Of a stretch of 48,464 nt of DNA, positions 1 through 8,453 are shown piece by piece. The position numbers and the translations under genes were made by a program. The notes below the pieces were generated by a model. The model worked only from the letters and a program-made list of their open reading frames with translations, did no database searches and was not told the DNA's origin. Each line of letters opens with the position of its first letter. Position 1 is the stretch's first letter. The stretch lies in assembly GCA_945905815.1 (NCBI GenBank), contig CAMDQH010000018.1, positions 1 through 48,464 on the forward strand, read 5' to 3'. Source of the DNA: Bacteriovorax stolpii. Its GTDB lineage: Bacteria; Bdellovibrionota; Bacteriovoracia; Bacteriovoracales; Bacteriovoracaceae.

Positions 1-2
1 CG

Positions 3-329
3 GCAACTCATCAGGGATGGATCGCAGCTGTTAACTCAGGCCTCGCAGCAGCATGTCCTGCTGCCGGTGCCGGTGCAGTTACCACATTAGGTGCTCAATC
101 GTACTTTGTTGGTGGTAAAGGGGTAGGTGCTCAAGTAATTAATTCAGCCGCTCAACATGAAGCTTCAACAACAGCATCAGCTCAGGGAACGCAGAACGAT
201 ACTGGATCGATGACATTCGTAATAAGTGCTGCCGGAGTTATTAGTCCAGATGGAGCAACTGCTGCAACATCTTCAGCTCTATCAATCAACGAGTTAAAGA
301 TCATAGCTACCGTTAGACAAGGTTACTAA
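3..329 (+). CDS. C-terminal part of an Ala/Ser/Thr/Gly-rich protein, possibly pilin-like (partial)
   Basis: The gene is open from the window edge and stops at TAA 327-329, so only the last 108 codons are seen. The residues are dominated by Ala, Gly, Ser and Thr. It ends in a short beta-like segment (TFVISAAGVISPDG) followed by INELKIIATVRQGY. There is no recognisable catalytic motif. The composition, the strong terminator just downstream and a pilus gene cluster 3 kb away would suit a major pilin or another abundant surface protein, because pilA lies near pilH-pilI-pilD in Myxococcus. That is inference only: the diagnostic N-terminus is outside the window. The reading frame is supported by the lack of stops and by sensible protein composition. 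Confidence 0.7.
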   Translation, partial: ATHQGWIAAVNSGLAAACPAAGAGAVTTLGAQSYFVGGKGVGAQVINSAAQHEASTTASAQGTQNDTGSMTFVISAAGVISPDGATAATSSALSINELKIIATVRQGY

Positions 330-354
330 TCCAATCCTACAAACCTTAATAATT

Positions 355-382
355 AAGACCCACTTCGGTGGGTCTTTTTTTT
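355..382 (+). terminator. Strong intrinsic terminator
   Basis: A perfect 9-bp stem (AAGACCCAC 355-363 with GTGGGTCTT 368-376) closes a TTCG tetraloop and is followed by a T-run to 382. It ends the transcript of the Ala/Ser-rich gene. A GTG inside the right arm is in frame with the next gene but is not a credible start. Confidence 0.95.
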
Positions 383-388
383 GAATTT

Positions 389-2203
389 ATGGTCATTTCT
401 TTTGAATTTTTAATTTTAGTAATTGTCTTGGCTTCCTATTTTGGTATTGGTGAGGCTTTTTTAAAAGTATTAAAAATAGAAGACCTCGATTTTAAGTTTA
501 AAGTTCTAATTGGCTCAGCAGTATACTCAATTTGCATATCATTAATAAGTCCGTTTCTTGGCATTCGACACGTTACCTTAACGATACTTCTAATAGGTTT
601 TATCTTTTGTGTTAGATATATTCGAAACGCAGGTTTAAAAGCCTCATATGATCGGCAATACTCATTATGGGTTGTTTTCTATATGGGAGCCTCATTTCTA
701 ATTTGTTTTTATCCATCATCATATTTAGACCCACTAAACTATCATTTATATGGAGTCGTTGAATGGGCCAAACTGGACAAATTAGTTCACATTAAATCCG
801 CCATCCAGCTTATGCATGATTCATATGGTGATTATCTGTATTTTCCTTTCACTGTATTCTTTGAAGTTACTAAAATTGATGATTTAGTTTCTCTTCAAGT
901 GTGTTCTCAGCTTCTTACTTTTATTTTAGGGATTTTTACTTTTAGTTTGATTCTGTTCGATTTTTTTAAATCGAAAATGGCGAAAGTTTGGCTTCCACTT
1001 TTAATTCTGTCTGCAATAACTAGAGCTTCTCTTCAACACAAGGGTTTAATTGCAAAAAATGACTGGATTGCCTTAAGCTGGTTTTTCGCTGGTATTGCAT
1101 TAACCTTTAGCGATCGTAAATTAAATTTAAAATTGATATTGCTTGCTTCTTTTTTAATTGGAATTAGTGTTGGCGCAAAATTCTCCTATATATTTTCCGC
1201 AATATTGGCGTTTGTCATTTTAGCAATTAACACGCGACCAGAAGAGAGACGTTATTTAGTGTTCTCAATTATCACTCTGACACTAACACTCACGCCATAT
1301 TTCATGAGAAATTATACCTGGACGGGGAACCCTATTTTCCCCCTCGGAACAAAAATATTCCAAACAAACCATCTAGGGCCTTCATGGATTGAGGGGATAA
1401 ATTTCTTTGATGTGAATATCAACTCTCTTTCTTGGGAAATATTAAAAAACAAGGCTATTAGAATTTTCACCTATGAACCTGTAGTCTATTTCATTTTCTT
1501 TCTTATATTTTTTCTGAAAAAATTAAGTTCTCAACTAAAAATCATCCTGTGTGGATTATTAGGCTTTATTTTTATTTTTATTTTTATGCTAGGACCTAAT
1601 TCAGAAATGAGACATTTTGGGCCTTTTGCAATAGTACTAAATCTATTTGGAGTCTACGGTCTCATTTTACTTTCTGAAAAGTTAAAACTAAAAGAAACAC
1701 CAAAAAAAATGCTCGTTTCTTTCTTTGTTTTAATTATTTTTTATAATTTTCTGACTTTAGGGGACCAGCTCAACCCTGTGCCATCCGCGATTCGTCATGG
1801 GATCTTTTCGCCACGGGTACAAACTTTAATTAATGAAAAACGAGGCTATGTTCTATCGGGCAAATTGTTGCATGTTTTAAAAAATGGCGACAGAGTAGCC
1901 TTAATTGATGACACCCCTCCTTATTATTTTTCTATGCATGGTATCGTCAGACTTTGGGATGATCCAGATTTAGACACTGATCTGAATACATGCCGGGAAA
2001 TGATTTGCATTTTGAATATTTTAAAAAAATGGAATATCAATTATTTAATTGAATCTGGAACAAAATTTGATCCTTATTATCGCCCGGGTGTTTTAGACGC
2101 TATTCTCAGATTTAAAAACGCTTATCCAGAAATAATTGAGCTTAGTGCAGATGGTGAAAATTTAATTTCAGTAGAGAAGTTAAGAAAGCTGGTAATGAAA
2201 TAA
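389..2203 (+). CDS. Polytopic membrane protein, GT-C-type glycosyltransferase-like
   Basis: About 604 residues with roughly ten or more hydrophobic segments across the first ~450 residues, then a soluble C-terminal domain of ~150 residues. After an early membrane segment it has the motif LDPLNYHLYGVVEWAKL. This resembles the acidic first-loop motif (D-x-L-x-YHLP) of GT-C/ArnT/PMT-type enzymes that transfer sugars from polyprenyl-phosphate donors on the outer face of the inner membrane. Substrate cannot be told. An in-frame GTG at 368 lies inside the terminator hairpin, so ATG 389 is preferred; no Shine-Dalgarno is visible in front of it. The gene is followed by a convergent minus-strand gene 48 bp away. 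Family assignment is an inference from one motif and topology. Confidence 0.75.
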   Translation: MVISFEFLILVIVLASYFGIGEAFLKVLKIEDLDFKFKVLIGSAVYSICISLISPFLGIRHVTLTILLIGFIFCVRYIRNAGLKASYDRQYSLWVVFYMGASFLICFYPSSYLDPLNYHLYGVVEWAKLDKLVHIKSAIQLMHDSYGDYLYFPFTVFFEVTKIDDLVSLQVCSQLLTFILGIFTFSLILFDFFKSKMAKVWLPLLILSAITRASLQHKGLIAKNDWIALSWFFAGIALTFSDRKLNLKLILLASFLIGISVGAKFSYIFSAILAFVILAINTRPEERRYLVFSIITLTLTLTPYFMRNYTWTGNPIFPLGTKIFQTNHLGPSWIEGINFFDVNINSLSWEILKNKAIRIFTYEPVVYFIFFLIFFLKKLSSQLKIILCGLLGFIFIFIFMLGPNSEMRHFGPFAIVLNLFGVYGLILLSEKLKLKETPKKMLVSFFVLIIFYNFLTLGDQLNPVPSAIRHGIFSPRVQTLINEKRGYVLSGKLLHVLKNGDRVALIDDTPPYYFSMHGIVRLWDDPDLDTDLNTCREMICILNILKKWNINYLIESGTKFDPYYRPGVLDAILRFKNAYPEIIELSADGENLISVEKLRKLVMK

Positions 2204-2251
2204 AAAACATTGATTACGCCTAAACCACTCTGACTCGTTAATGGTCCAATA

Positions 2252-3079
2252 TTATTTTCTATTTGGGGTATGAATTCGATATGGCGTGAATTCGCGTTGA
2301 GCTTTCCATATACCTGATTTATTAATATATGGCTTTCCCTCTGTATCTAGCTTGCTGCAGTTTTTATGAGTTGTATTAAGACAGCTGAGATCAACTTGTG
2401 CCTGTAGAGCATAAATATCTGATTTAAGCTTATGTTTGAGTGAGGGCTCACGCGTAGAATTGTGTTCATTTCTTAAATACATTAATGCTACTTCCGAGTC
2501 CTGATTTGTTTCAAATTTTAATTTCCCAATGATTAACTTCATAAATGGTGGGGCACTAGGGTGACCATCTATCTTCTCAAGGTAGGTTAACCCTTTTTTT
2601 AAATCACCCAGTTCGAAATAGTAATTGAATCCAGCATAATAATTAAGATTATAGTTATCCGGGTAATAAATTAACCCTTTTTCAAAAATTTCTGCAGCTC
2701 CCAAGACATCATCTTTTACAATCGATAAATATAAACCACCATACATATAATTTTCAAAGAACAAAGGATCCAACAAAGAAATACTTAAAAATCTTAGATA
2801 CATCCAAGAATTTAAATCATTTTTTCCGTAATGTTCCTCGTCAGACTCCAGAAGAGTTTGAACCCATAATAGGTCTGATATTAATCTTTTGTTTCCTATA
2901 TTGAAAAAAAGTAAAAGGTTTTTATTCACATTTAATGCTGTGTTTTGCTTGTTTAATACAATAATTGGCATGGGATTTTTTTTATGAATAATACCGGCGA
3001 ATGTAAAAAGAACTACTGCTACCAATATTAGGATAAAATCTTTTGTAGAAAAATGTTTCCCAAGTGCTTTGTCGTGCAT
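2252..3079 (-). CDS. Membrane-anchored TPR-like protein, candidate PilG-type pilus accessory protein
   Basis: 275 residues. A single N-terminal membrane anchor (about residues 14-31, ILILVAVVLFTFAGI) is followed by helical repeats. These include GAAEIFEKGLIYYPDNYNLNYYAGFNYYF-type helix pairs around residues 130-190 that read as degenerate TPRs. The C-terminus is basic and polar. It is transcribed away from the PilH-like ATPase gene with only 11 bp between the two start codons. In Myxococcus a membrane-associated PilG accompanies the PilH/PilI transporter, and the position here would suit a counterpart. I see position and architecture, not sequence signatures, so PilG is only a suggestion. No Shine-Dalgarno is visible at the chosen ATG, but later starts would cut the membrane anchor. 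Confidence 0.75.
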   Translation of the reverse strand: MHDKALGKHFSTKDFILILVAVVLFTFAGIIHKKNPMPIIVLNKQNTALNVNKNLLLFFNIGNKRLISDLLWVQTLLESDEEHYGKNDLNSWMYLRFLSISLLDPLFFENYMYGGLYLSIVKDDVLGAAEIFEKGLIYYPDNYNLNYYAGFNYYFELGDLKKGLTYLEKIDGHPSAPPFMKLIIGKLKFETNQDSEVALMYLRNEHNSTREPSLKHKLKSDIYALQAQVDLSCLNTTHKNCSKLDTEGKPYINKSGIWKAQREFTPYRIHTPNRK

Positions 3080-3090
3080 ACCATTACATT

Positions 3091-4005
3091 ATGATAAAAT
3101 TACAAAGTCTCCGCAAAGTATTTAAATCAGACTTATTGACTCAGCCATTTGTTGCTTTGGACGACGTCAGCTTTGATGTCCCCGAAGGATCGATGGTGGG
3201 ATTTTTGGGAGCTAATGGAGCAGGTAAAACGACTTCTCTAAAAATCATAATGGACTTTATTCGGCCAACTTCTGGTGCAGTTATTTTTTCATCTAAACTT
3301 GGATCTTCAAAACTCGAAATTTTTAAAAATATTGGTTTTCTCCCTGAACGGCCTTATTTCTACCCAACACTAACTGGTCACGACTTTTTGCTATTCATGG
3401 GTCGCTTATCTGAAATGACAACAACTTCTATCAATCACGAAATTCAAGTTTGGGCGCCTCGCTTTAAAATAGACCATGCTTTAAAAAGAGAGCTTAAAAC
3501 TTACTCCAAAGGTATGTTACAAAGAATTGGTTTTCTTGCCACTATTCTTCATCATCCAAAAATTGTCATACTTGATGAGCCTTTATCAGGCCTTGACCCC
3601 ATAGGCCGTAAAGAACTTAAAGACGTAATTATAGAAGTTCACAAAGAAGGTAAAACAGTCTTCTTCAGTAGCCATATCGTCCCTGACGTCGAAGAGATTT
3701 GCGACAGGGTTGTTTTTTTAAAAGATGGTAAGCTTGCTTTTGATGGTTCAGTTGGGAGTCTGATTACGGATTCACTTGCATTCGATTACGTTGTTAGTGT
3801 TAAGGCAGACTTTAGCTTTAATCCACAAACACCATTTAAATCTGTAACCATTCTTCCAAACAATTTAAAGAAGTACATTGTTGAATCTGGAAACAAAGAC
3901 AGGTTTCTTGTCGAAATGATTGAGAGGAAATATATTATTTTATCAATAGAAATGAATAAGCCTACCTTAGAAGAAATTTTCTACCAGACTCGGGGTACAG
4001 TATGA
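3091..4005 (+). CDS. pilH: ABC transporter ATP-binding protein, PilH-like
   Basis: 304 residues from ATG 3091; an upstream in-frame GTG (3064) would overlap the divergent gene. Walker A is GANGAGKTT (residues 40-48), the signature is YSKGMLQR and Walker B is IVILDEPLSGLDP, followed by the H-loop SSHIV. A ~90-residue C-terminal extension follows the nucleotide-binding domain, as in ABC-2 (NatA/CcmA-type) ATPases. It couples by a 4-bp ATGA overlap to a permease gene and then to pilD and pilMNOPQ. That order matches the pilH-pilI-pilD-pilM block of Myxococcus, where the transporter is needed for pilus formation. The ATPase call is firm; the PilH name rests on synteny. Confidence 0.9.
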   Translation: MIKLQSLRKVFKSDLLTQPFVALDDVSFDVPEGSMVGFLGANGAGKTTSLKIIMDFIRPTSGAVIFSSKLGSSKLEIFKNIGFLPERPYFYPTLTGHDFLLFMGRLSEMTTTSINHEIQVWAPRFKIDHALKRELKTYSKGMLQRIGFLATILHHPKIVILDEPLSGLDPIGRKELKDVIIEVHKEGKTVFFSSHIVPDVEEICDRVVFLKDGKLAFDGSVGSLITDSLAFDYVVSVKADFSFNPQTPFKSVTILPNNLKKYIVESGNKDRFLVEMIERKYIILSIEMNKPTLEEIFYQTRGTV

Positions 4006-4775
4006 TGGCAAATAAAGTTTATATAATTGCCTATTATACATTTAAAGAAATTCTTAAAAGCAAGATTCTAATCAATGTTTTTTTTGCTGGCTTAGGATTG
4101 ATGCTTGTTACTTATGTGGCAACGGAGTTTACTTACGGAGTACCCGAGAGAGTGGCGCTCGATTTTGGACTCGGCACCTTGTCTCTTTCATCATTGGCAA
4201 TTTCTTTATTTTTGGGAGCAACACTCCTTTCAAAAGAAATTGATTCCAGAACAGTATATATGGTTATTTCCAGACCTGTTCCACGATTTGCTTTTATTCT
4301 TGGCAAAATATTGGGTCTACTAGGGATTCAGGCGTTAAATGTGTTTCTTTTAAGCTTGATGACCCTTATTACTGTTTCGGTCCTTGGTGGGAATATTACA
4401 CCTTTAATCTATTGGGCCATAGGATTCATTTTTCTGGAATCCATTCTCCTACTACTTGTTGTCGTTTTAGTTTCATTAGTAGCAAACAATATACTCTCTA
4501 CTTTGCTATCTCTTGTTATTTTAGTGCTAGGCCATGCAGTAAAAGAAACCCAGAGTCTTACCTTTGTAAAAAACCGTGGTTTTTTTAAAATAGTGCTTGA
4601 GGCTTATCATTTTATTTTGCCTGGTTTTTATAAATTAAATCTTAAAGAATTTGTAATTTATAAAACATCATTACCTTTTGATTATTTACTTTCCTCACTC
4701 ATTTATGGCGTTGCTTACTCAGGGTTTTTATTAGCATTAACTATTTATTTGTTTAATAAGAAAAATATAGATTAA
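4002..4775 (+). CDS. pilI: ABC-2 type permease, PilI-like
   Basis: 257 residues with six predicted membrane segments. It has the ABC-2 permease layout: an N-terminal amphipathic stretch (YTFKEILKSKILINVFF), a first membrane segment, a loop containing LLSKEIDSRTVYMVISRPVPR typical of this family, then membrane pairs to the C-terminus. It overlaps the ATPase gene by 4 bp and shares the A of TAATG with pilD, so the three are translationally coupled. With the ATPase it would form an inner-membrane exporter or a pilus-assembly regulator. The substrate is unknown. The pilI name follows from its place between pilH and pilD. Confidence 0.87.
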   Translation: MMANKVYIIAYYTFKEILKSKILINVFFAGLGLMLVTYVATEFTYGVPERVALDFGLGTLSLSSLAISLFLGATLLSKEIDSRTVYMVISRPVPRFAFILGKILGLLGIQALNVFLLSLMTLITVSVLGGNITPLIYWAIGFIFLESILLLLVVVLVSLVANNILSTLLSLVILVLGHAVKETQSLTFVKNRGFFKIVLEAYHFILPGFYKLNLKEFVIYKTSLPFDYLLSSLIYGVAYSGFLLALTIYLFNKKNID

Positions 4776-5545
4776 TGGAAAATTTATATTATTTTTATGC
4801 TTTAGTTTTTGGCATTTTGATAGGTAGCTTTTTGAACGTAGTTATTCTTAGACTCCCTCTTCAAAAAAACCTTGTTAGTGACAGGTCAGCTTGTCTTAAA
4901 TGTGGTTCTCAATTAAAGTGGTATCATAATATACCCGTCCTTAGTTTCATCTTCCTAAGAGGACGTTGCGGATTTTGTGGCCAACGAATTTCTTGGCGCT
5001 ACCCTTTAATTGAACTTTTAACGGGACTGATTTCGTTTTGGATTTTCCCAGAAAACTTGAACGTCGAAAGTTTTGGATTATATCTCTTATTTTTTTCAAT
5101 ATCATGTGTATTCATATGTCATTTCTTTATTGACCTGGATCATCAATTATTGCTGGATAAACTAAATATTTATCTTCTCTTACTAATCATTCCATACAGC
5201 ATCTTCAATTTTCACTGGACTCACTGGTTACTGGGTGGAGTTTTTGGTTTTGGAGTGCCGCTACTTGTGACTTGGCTGTTTTATAAGATACGTGGCCAGG
5301 TTGGTTTGGGTGGAGGTGATATTAAACTCTTCGGAATTCTTGGGATACTTCTTGGTCCTATAGGGATTTTCTTCACAATATTCCTTAGTTGCTTCGTAGG
5401 GGCAATTGCTGGTTTATTGATGATTGGAATGAAAAAAATCACAAAAGACAGGCCTCTACCATTTGGGCCCTCAATACTGCTTGTAGCTTCGTTTCAAATC
5501 TTTTTTCCTCGAATGGCACATATTGTTCAATCATGGCTTATCTAA
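4775..5545 (+). CDS. pilD: Prepilin peptidase / N-methyltransferase
   Basis: 256 residues, full length for the family. It cleaves the leader of type IV prepilins and methylates the new N-terminus at the inner membrane. The N-terminus has the conserved FGILIGSFLNVVILRLP. The cytoplasmic loop carries a four-Cys zinc site (C40, C43, C65, C68). The two catalytic aspartates lie in FIDLDHQLLLD and in the GGGDIKLF segment (the GxGD motif of this aspartyl protease class). About eight hydrophobic segments are present. It starts inside the stop of the permease gene (TAATG) and is followed by a short gap containing the promoter of pilMNOPQ. Confidence 0.96.
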   Translation: MENLYYFYALVFGILIGSFLNVVILRLPLQKNLVSDRSACLKCGSQLKWYHNIPVLSFIFLRGRCGFCGQRISWRYPLIELLTGLISFWIFPENLNVESFGLYLLFFSISCVFICHFFIDLDHQLLLDKLNIYLLLLIIPYSIFNFHWTHWLLGGVFGFGVPLLVTWLFYKIRGQVGLGGGDIKLFGILGILLGPIGIFFTIFLSCFVGAIAGLLMIGMKKITKDRPLPFGPSILLVASFQIFFPRMAHIVQSWLI

Positions 5546-5567
5546 ATTGGCGTGAAGCACTAAATCC

Positions 5568-5597
5568 TTGATACTTCATATTCGCTCTGCCTATAAT
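5568..5597 (+). promoter_or_regulatory. Sigma70-type promoter for pilMNOPQ
   Basis: TTGATA (5568-5573) and TATAAT (5592-5597) are separated by 18 bp, lying 40 bp upstream of the pilM TTG start. This is the only clear gap between pilD and the long downstream run, so it probably gives pilMNOPQ its own transcript. Confidence 0.75.
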
Positions 5598-5636
5598 TAA
5601 TTAAGTTATTGTTTATTCTCAAAGGCAAGGAAGACT

Positions 5637-6725
5637 TTGGCAGCATCGTTAAAAGAACAGATTGATGAGCTTTTAGGTAAGTTAAATCCCGGTGGGATTT
5701 TCGGTATAGATATTGGTGCACATAGCATCAAGGTTTGTGAAGTAAGTGGCGCTCCCAATAAATTTAAAGTGGATAAATTTGGAACTTTCGTCCTTCCGGA
5801 AGCTGCTATCATTGAAGACGAATTTCAGAAACCCTCAGAAATTTCTGAAGGCTTATTAGAGGCAATGAATCGTGCTGGAATTAAATCCAAAACAGGTTGT
5901 TTGGGTTTGTATGGCCCGAACACAATGACCAAAAGGTTGAACGTCCCAGAAGGGACGAAAGAAGAAATCGAAGATCACATCATGTGGGAAGCAGAACAAT
6001 ACATAACTTTTGGTGCTGATGAATCCCAAGTATCATTCCATATCATTGGAGAAAATGAAGGCGGAGGAAAAGACGCGCTTGTTGCAGCTGCAAGGACTGA
6101 TACAGTAGAGAATTTTTCAAGCATTCTGGCTGAAGCAAAAATAAGTCCAAAAATAATTGACCTTAATGTCCTGGCTCTTTCAAATGTTTTCGAGGAAGTT
6201 TACAGAGATGACTTGGAGGAATATGGCCAGGGATCCATCATTCTAGATTTCGGTGCCCAAAGTACGAAAGTTATAATCTATAAGCGTGGTGGTCCCATCT
6301 TTACCAAAGAGATCCAAGTTGGTGGTGGCCTAGTTACTGAAGAAATCCAACGTCAAATGGGTGTTAGCTATGAAGAAGCAGAAGATCTTAAAACTAATGG
6401 TGATGAGAAGGGAAATCTTCCGGAAGAAATCCTTAGCATTATAAATACTCAGATTGATCAACAAATAGCCGAAGTAAAAAAGAGTATTAATTTTTATATA
6501 ACTCAAGGTAGTGCTGAAAAAGTTAATTACTGTTTTGTTACTGGTGGAAATTCACTCTTACCTGGTCTTGTCGAAAAACTAGCGGTTTCTACTGGGCTTG
6601 AAGTGAAGAGAATAGATATTTTTTCAGGTATCAAAATTGATCAGAACAAAGCAGGGAAAGGATTAGAACACTTATCCGCAATATCTGCTGTAGCAGTAGG
6701 CCTCGCCATGAGGAAAGTTAATTAA
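5637..6725 (+). CDS. pilM: Type IV pilus inner-membrane-associated ATPase PilM
   Basis: 362 residues. Actin-like/FtsA-fold cytoplasmic protein that binds the N-terminal tail of PilN and links the PilNOP alignment complex to the cytoplasmic motor. The nucleotide-binding signature GIDIGAHSIKVCEV sits near the N-terminus, a second phosphate motif (ILDFGAQSTKVIIY) near the middle, and FVTGGNSLLPGL near the C-terminus, in the order expected for this fold. The start is a TTG with a good ribosome-binding site (AGGAAGA) just upstream. The window shows no pilA, pilB, pilC or pilT, so the motor genes must be elsewhere. Confidence 0.95.
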   Translation: MAASLKEQIDELLGKLNPGGIFGIDIGAHSIKVCEVSGAPNKFKVDKFGTFVLPEAAIIEDEFQKPSEISEGLLEAMNRAGIKSKTGCLGLYGPNTMTKRLNVPEGTKEEIEDHIMWEAEQYITFGADESQVSFHIIGENEGGGKDALVAAARTDTVENFSSILAEAKISPKIIDLNVLALSNVFEEVYRDDLEEYGQGSIILDFGAQSTKVIIYKRGGPIFTKEIQVGGGLVTEEIQRQMGVSYEEAEDLKTNGDEKGNLPEEILSIINTQIDQQIAEVKKSINFYITQGSAEKVNYCFVTGGNSLLPGLVEKLAVSTGLEVKRIDIFSGIKIDQNKAGKGLEHLSAISAVAVGLAMRKVN

Positions 6726-6727
6726 TT

Positions 6728-7318
6728 ATGATTAAAATTAATTTAACAGTAGCTCAAAAACAGATGGATCTATCAGATCTAGGCGGATTTGATTTCACTA
6801 AATTAAAGTTTAAAGCAGTCATCATTGCATGCGTATTGATTTACGTCCCTGATTTTGTGGTTCTCCCAATTTGGGAGGATAAATTTAACGCAAGAACTCA
6901 AGAGTATGAAACCTTGCAAAAGGAATCAAGCTCACTTAAAAGAAAAGTTGCTCAGTCCTCAATTCTGGAAAAGCAAATTCGTGAATTAAAAATCCAGGAA
7001 ATAAATCTTGGAAAGAAGCTAACAGCTGTTAAACAGGCCATAAACCTGAAACGAAACCCTGCAAATTTGCTGTTGTACATAACTAAAAATTTACCTGAAG
7101 ATTTGTGGATTAAAGACTTGAGCATTGATGGCGAGGTATTGGTAGTTAAGGGTGAGGCTTTGAGCTATACAAGTGTTGGTAATTTTGTGAATAATTTGCG
7201 TTCCTCAGTATTCATTAGAGAGGCCAACATCAAAAGTACTACCAGTAACGTGCGTGAGTCTGATAAGCGTCGCATAGAAAGTTTTGAAATAAGTTTTGCT
7301 GTTGCGAGGCTTGAGTAA
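6728..7318 (+). CDS. pilN: Type IV pilus alignment protein PilN
   Basis: 196 residues. A short cytoplasmic N-terminus with the INL motif (residues 4-6), which in the family contacts PilM, is followed by one membrane segment (about 29-46), a periplasmic coiled coil (about 55-100) and a small C-terminal ferredoxin-like domain. It begins 2 bp after the pilM stop and shares the TAATG junction with pilO. PilN and PilO form a periplasmic heterodimer of the alignment subcomplex. Confidence 0.92.
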   Translation: MIKINLTVAQKQMDLSDLGGFDFTKLKFKAVIIACVLIYVPDFVVLPIWEDKFNARTQEYETLQKESSSLKRKVAQSSILEKQIRELKIQEINLGKKLTAVKQAINLKRNPANLLLYITKNLPEDLWIKDLSIDGEVLVVKGEALSYTSVGNFVNNLRSSVFIREANIKSTTSNVRESDKRRIESFEISFAVARLE

Positions 7319-7938
7319 TGAAAGATCTCGCAAATAAAATAATTGGAAATATCCATTTTGTGATCCTTTTATATGGTTTGTATGGACTATGGATTAGTTT
7401 TGACGAGCACTCAATTCGAATGGAAGGCCTTGAGGGACAATTCGCTCCCGTAGAAGCAGAAATCGTAAACAATAAAAAGAAAGTAAAAGAAATACAGGAA
7501 TTCGTAAAGAAAGCAGAAGAATCTAAAATTCGAGTTGAGGAAGTAGCTAAAAATATTGAATCGGCACAAAAACAGCTTCCGGCAGAGATTAATGACAATC
7601 AGATTCTAACTTTCTTTAATCAAGAGATTAGCTCGCTTAATATTAAAGATCCTCAGATCACTCCAGGTACAGAAGCAACAAGTACCTATTTCATTTCTAA
7701 GCAGTACTCTATTAAGGCAAAAGGGACATTTCTTCAGCTTTTAATTTTTTTAGAGAGAGTTGGAAATTCGGCAAGAATCTATAACGTAAAAAGCCTAAAA
7801 CTTGTAAATCAAGATCCTTCTCAAAGGGGTAGGTTTCAGATGATTAATGCTGATGCTGTAATTGAGGCTTTTAGGTTTAATCCTGAATTTAGAGTCGATA
7901 GAGAATTTGATGCCTCTCAACCCCCCCTAACCCAATAA
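7318..7938 (+). CDS. pilO: Type IV pilus alignment protein PilO
   Basis: 206 residues. One N-terminal membrane segment (about 8-27), a coiled coil (about 40-90) and a C-terminal PilO domain containing YSIKAKGTFLQLLIFLERVGN, the typical family block in front of the last beta strands. Translationally coupled to pilN by TAATG and followed after 3 bp by pilP. It partners PilN in the periplasm and connects to PilP. Confidence 0.92.
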   Translation: MKDLANKIIGNIHFVILLYGLYGLWISFDEHSIRMEGLEGQFAPVEAEIVNNKKKVKEIQEFVKKAEESKIRVEEVAKNIESAQKQLPAEINDNQILTFFNQEISSLNIKDPQITPGTEATSTYFISKQYSIKAKGTFLQLLIFLERVGNSARIYNVKSLKLVNQDPSQRGRFQMINADAVIEAFRFNPEFRVDREFDASQPPLTQ

Positions 7939-7941
7939 AAG

Positions 7942-8406
7942 ATGGGGAATATGATTGTTTTAATAATTTTACTTGGCATATCCATCGGGGCAATCGCTGC
8001 CCCTGTAGATCCATTGAGTAATTTTTTTAGAGATAAAACTAAAATTGAGAAGCCATTTGAACTGCGCGATCCTTTCAAGCCTCCCCAAATGAAGACAGAT
8101 AAAAGTCAAAACAAGGGTGGATTCTATGTTAGCGGTAAAGGGCAGTACAGCAATGTTCAGCTTGCAACTGTAACTAGCATTGAATCTATTAAAATCGTTG
8201 GTGTTTTGATCGGACGTGAGAGAAGGGCCATGGTCAAAAATGGGGGATCCGGTCCAATTATTATACTAAAAGAGGGAATGAAAATTGGTGAAGATGGTGC
8301 AGAGTTAAAGGCTATTTTACCGGGTGGGATAATAATAGTTGAGAAGATTGTTAACATATATGGACAAGAGGAATATTTAGAAACAGTTATACCCATTTCT
8401 AAATAA
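7942..8406 (+). CDS. pilP: Type IV pilus assembly protein PilP (no lipobox)
   Basis: 154 residues from ATG 7942. ATG 7951, preceded by GGGGA, gives 151 residues with a cleaner signal peptide and may be the true start. A hydrophobic N-terminus ends in GAIAAPVDP. The middle has RDPFKPP, the usual PilP start of the mature region, and then the beta-sandwich domain (SIKIVGVLIGRERRAMV). PilP links PilNO to the secretin. Many PilP proteins are lipoproteins, but this one has no cysteine in the signal region, so it should be released or held by protein contacts. Confidence 0.9.
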   Translation: MGNMIVLIILLGISIGAIAAPVDPLSNFFRDKTKIEKPFELRDPFKPPQMKTDKSQNKGGFYVSGKGQYSNVQLATVTSIESIKIVGVLIGRERRAMVKNGGSGPIIILKEGMKIGEDGAELKAILPGGIIIVEKIVNIYGQEEYLETVIPISK

Positions 8407-8453
8407 TGTTCCTACAATTGAGTCAATAGCTCATCTTAAGGAAGAGAGAAAGC

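Noticed and set aside
368-388. GTG start for the GT-C-like protein
   Set aside because: The codon lies in the right arm of a strong terminator, with no ribosome-binding site; ATG 389 is preferred.
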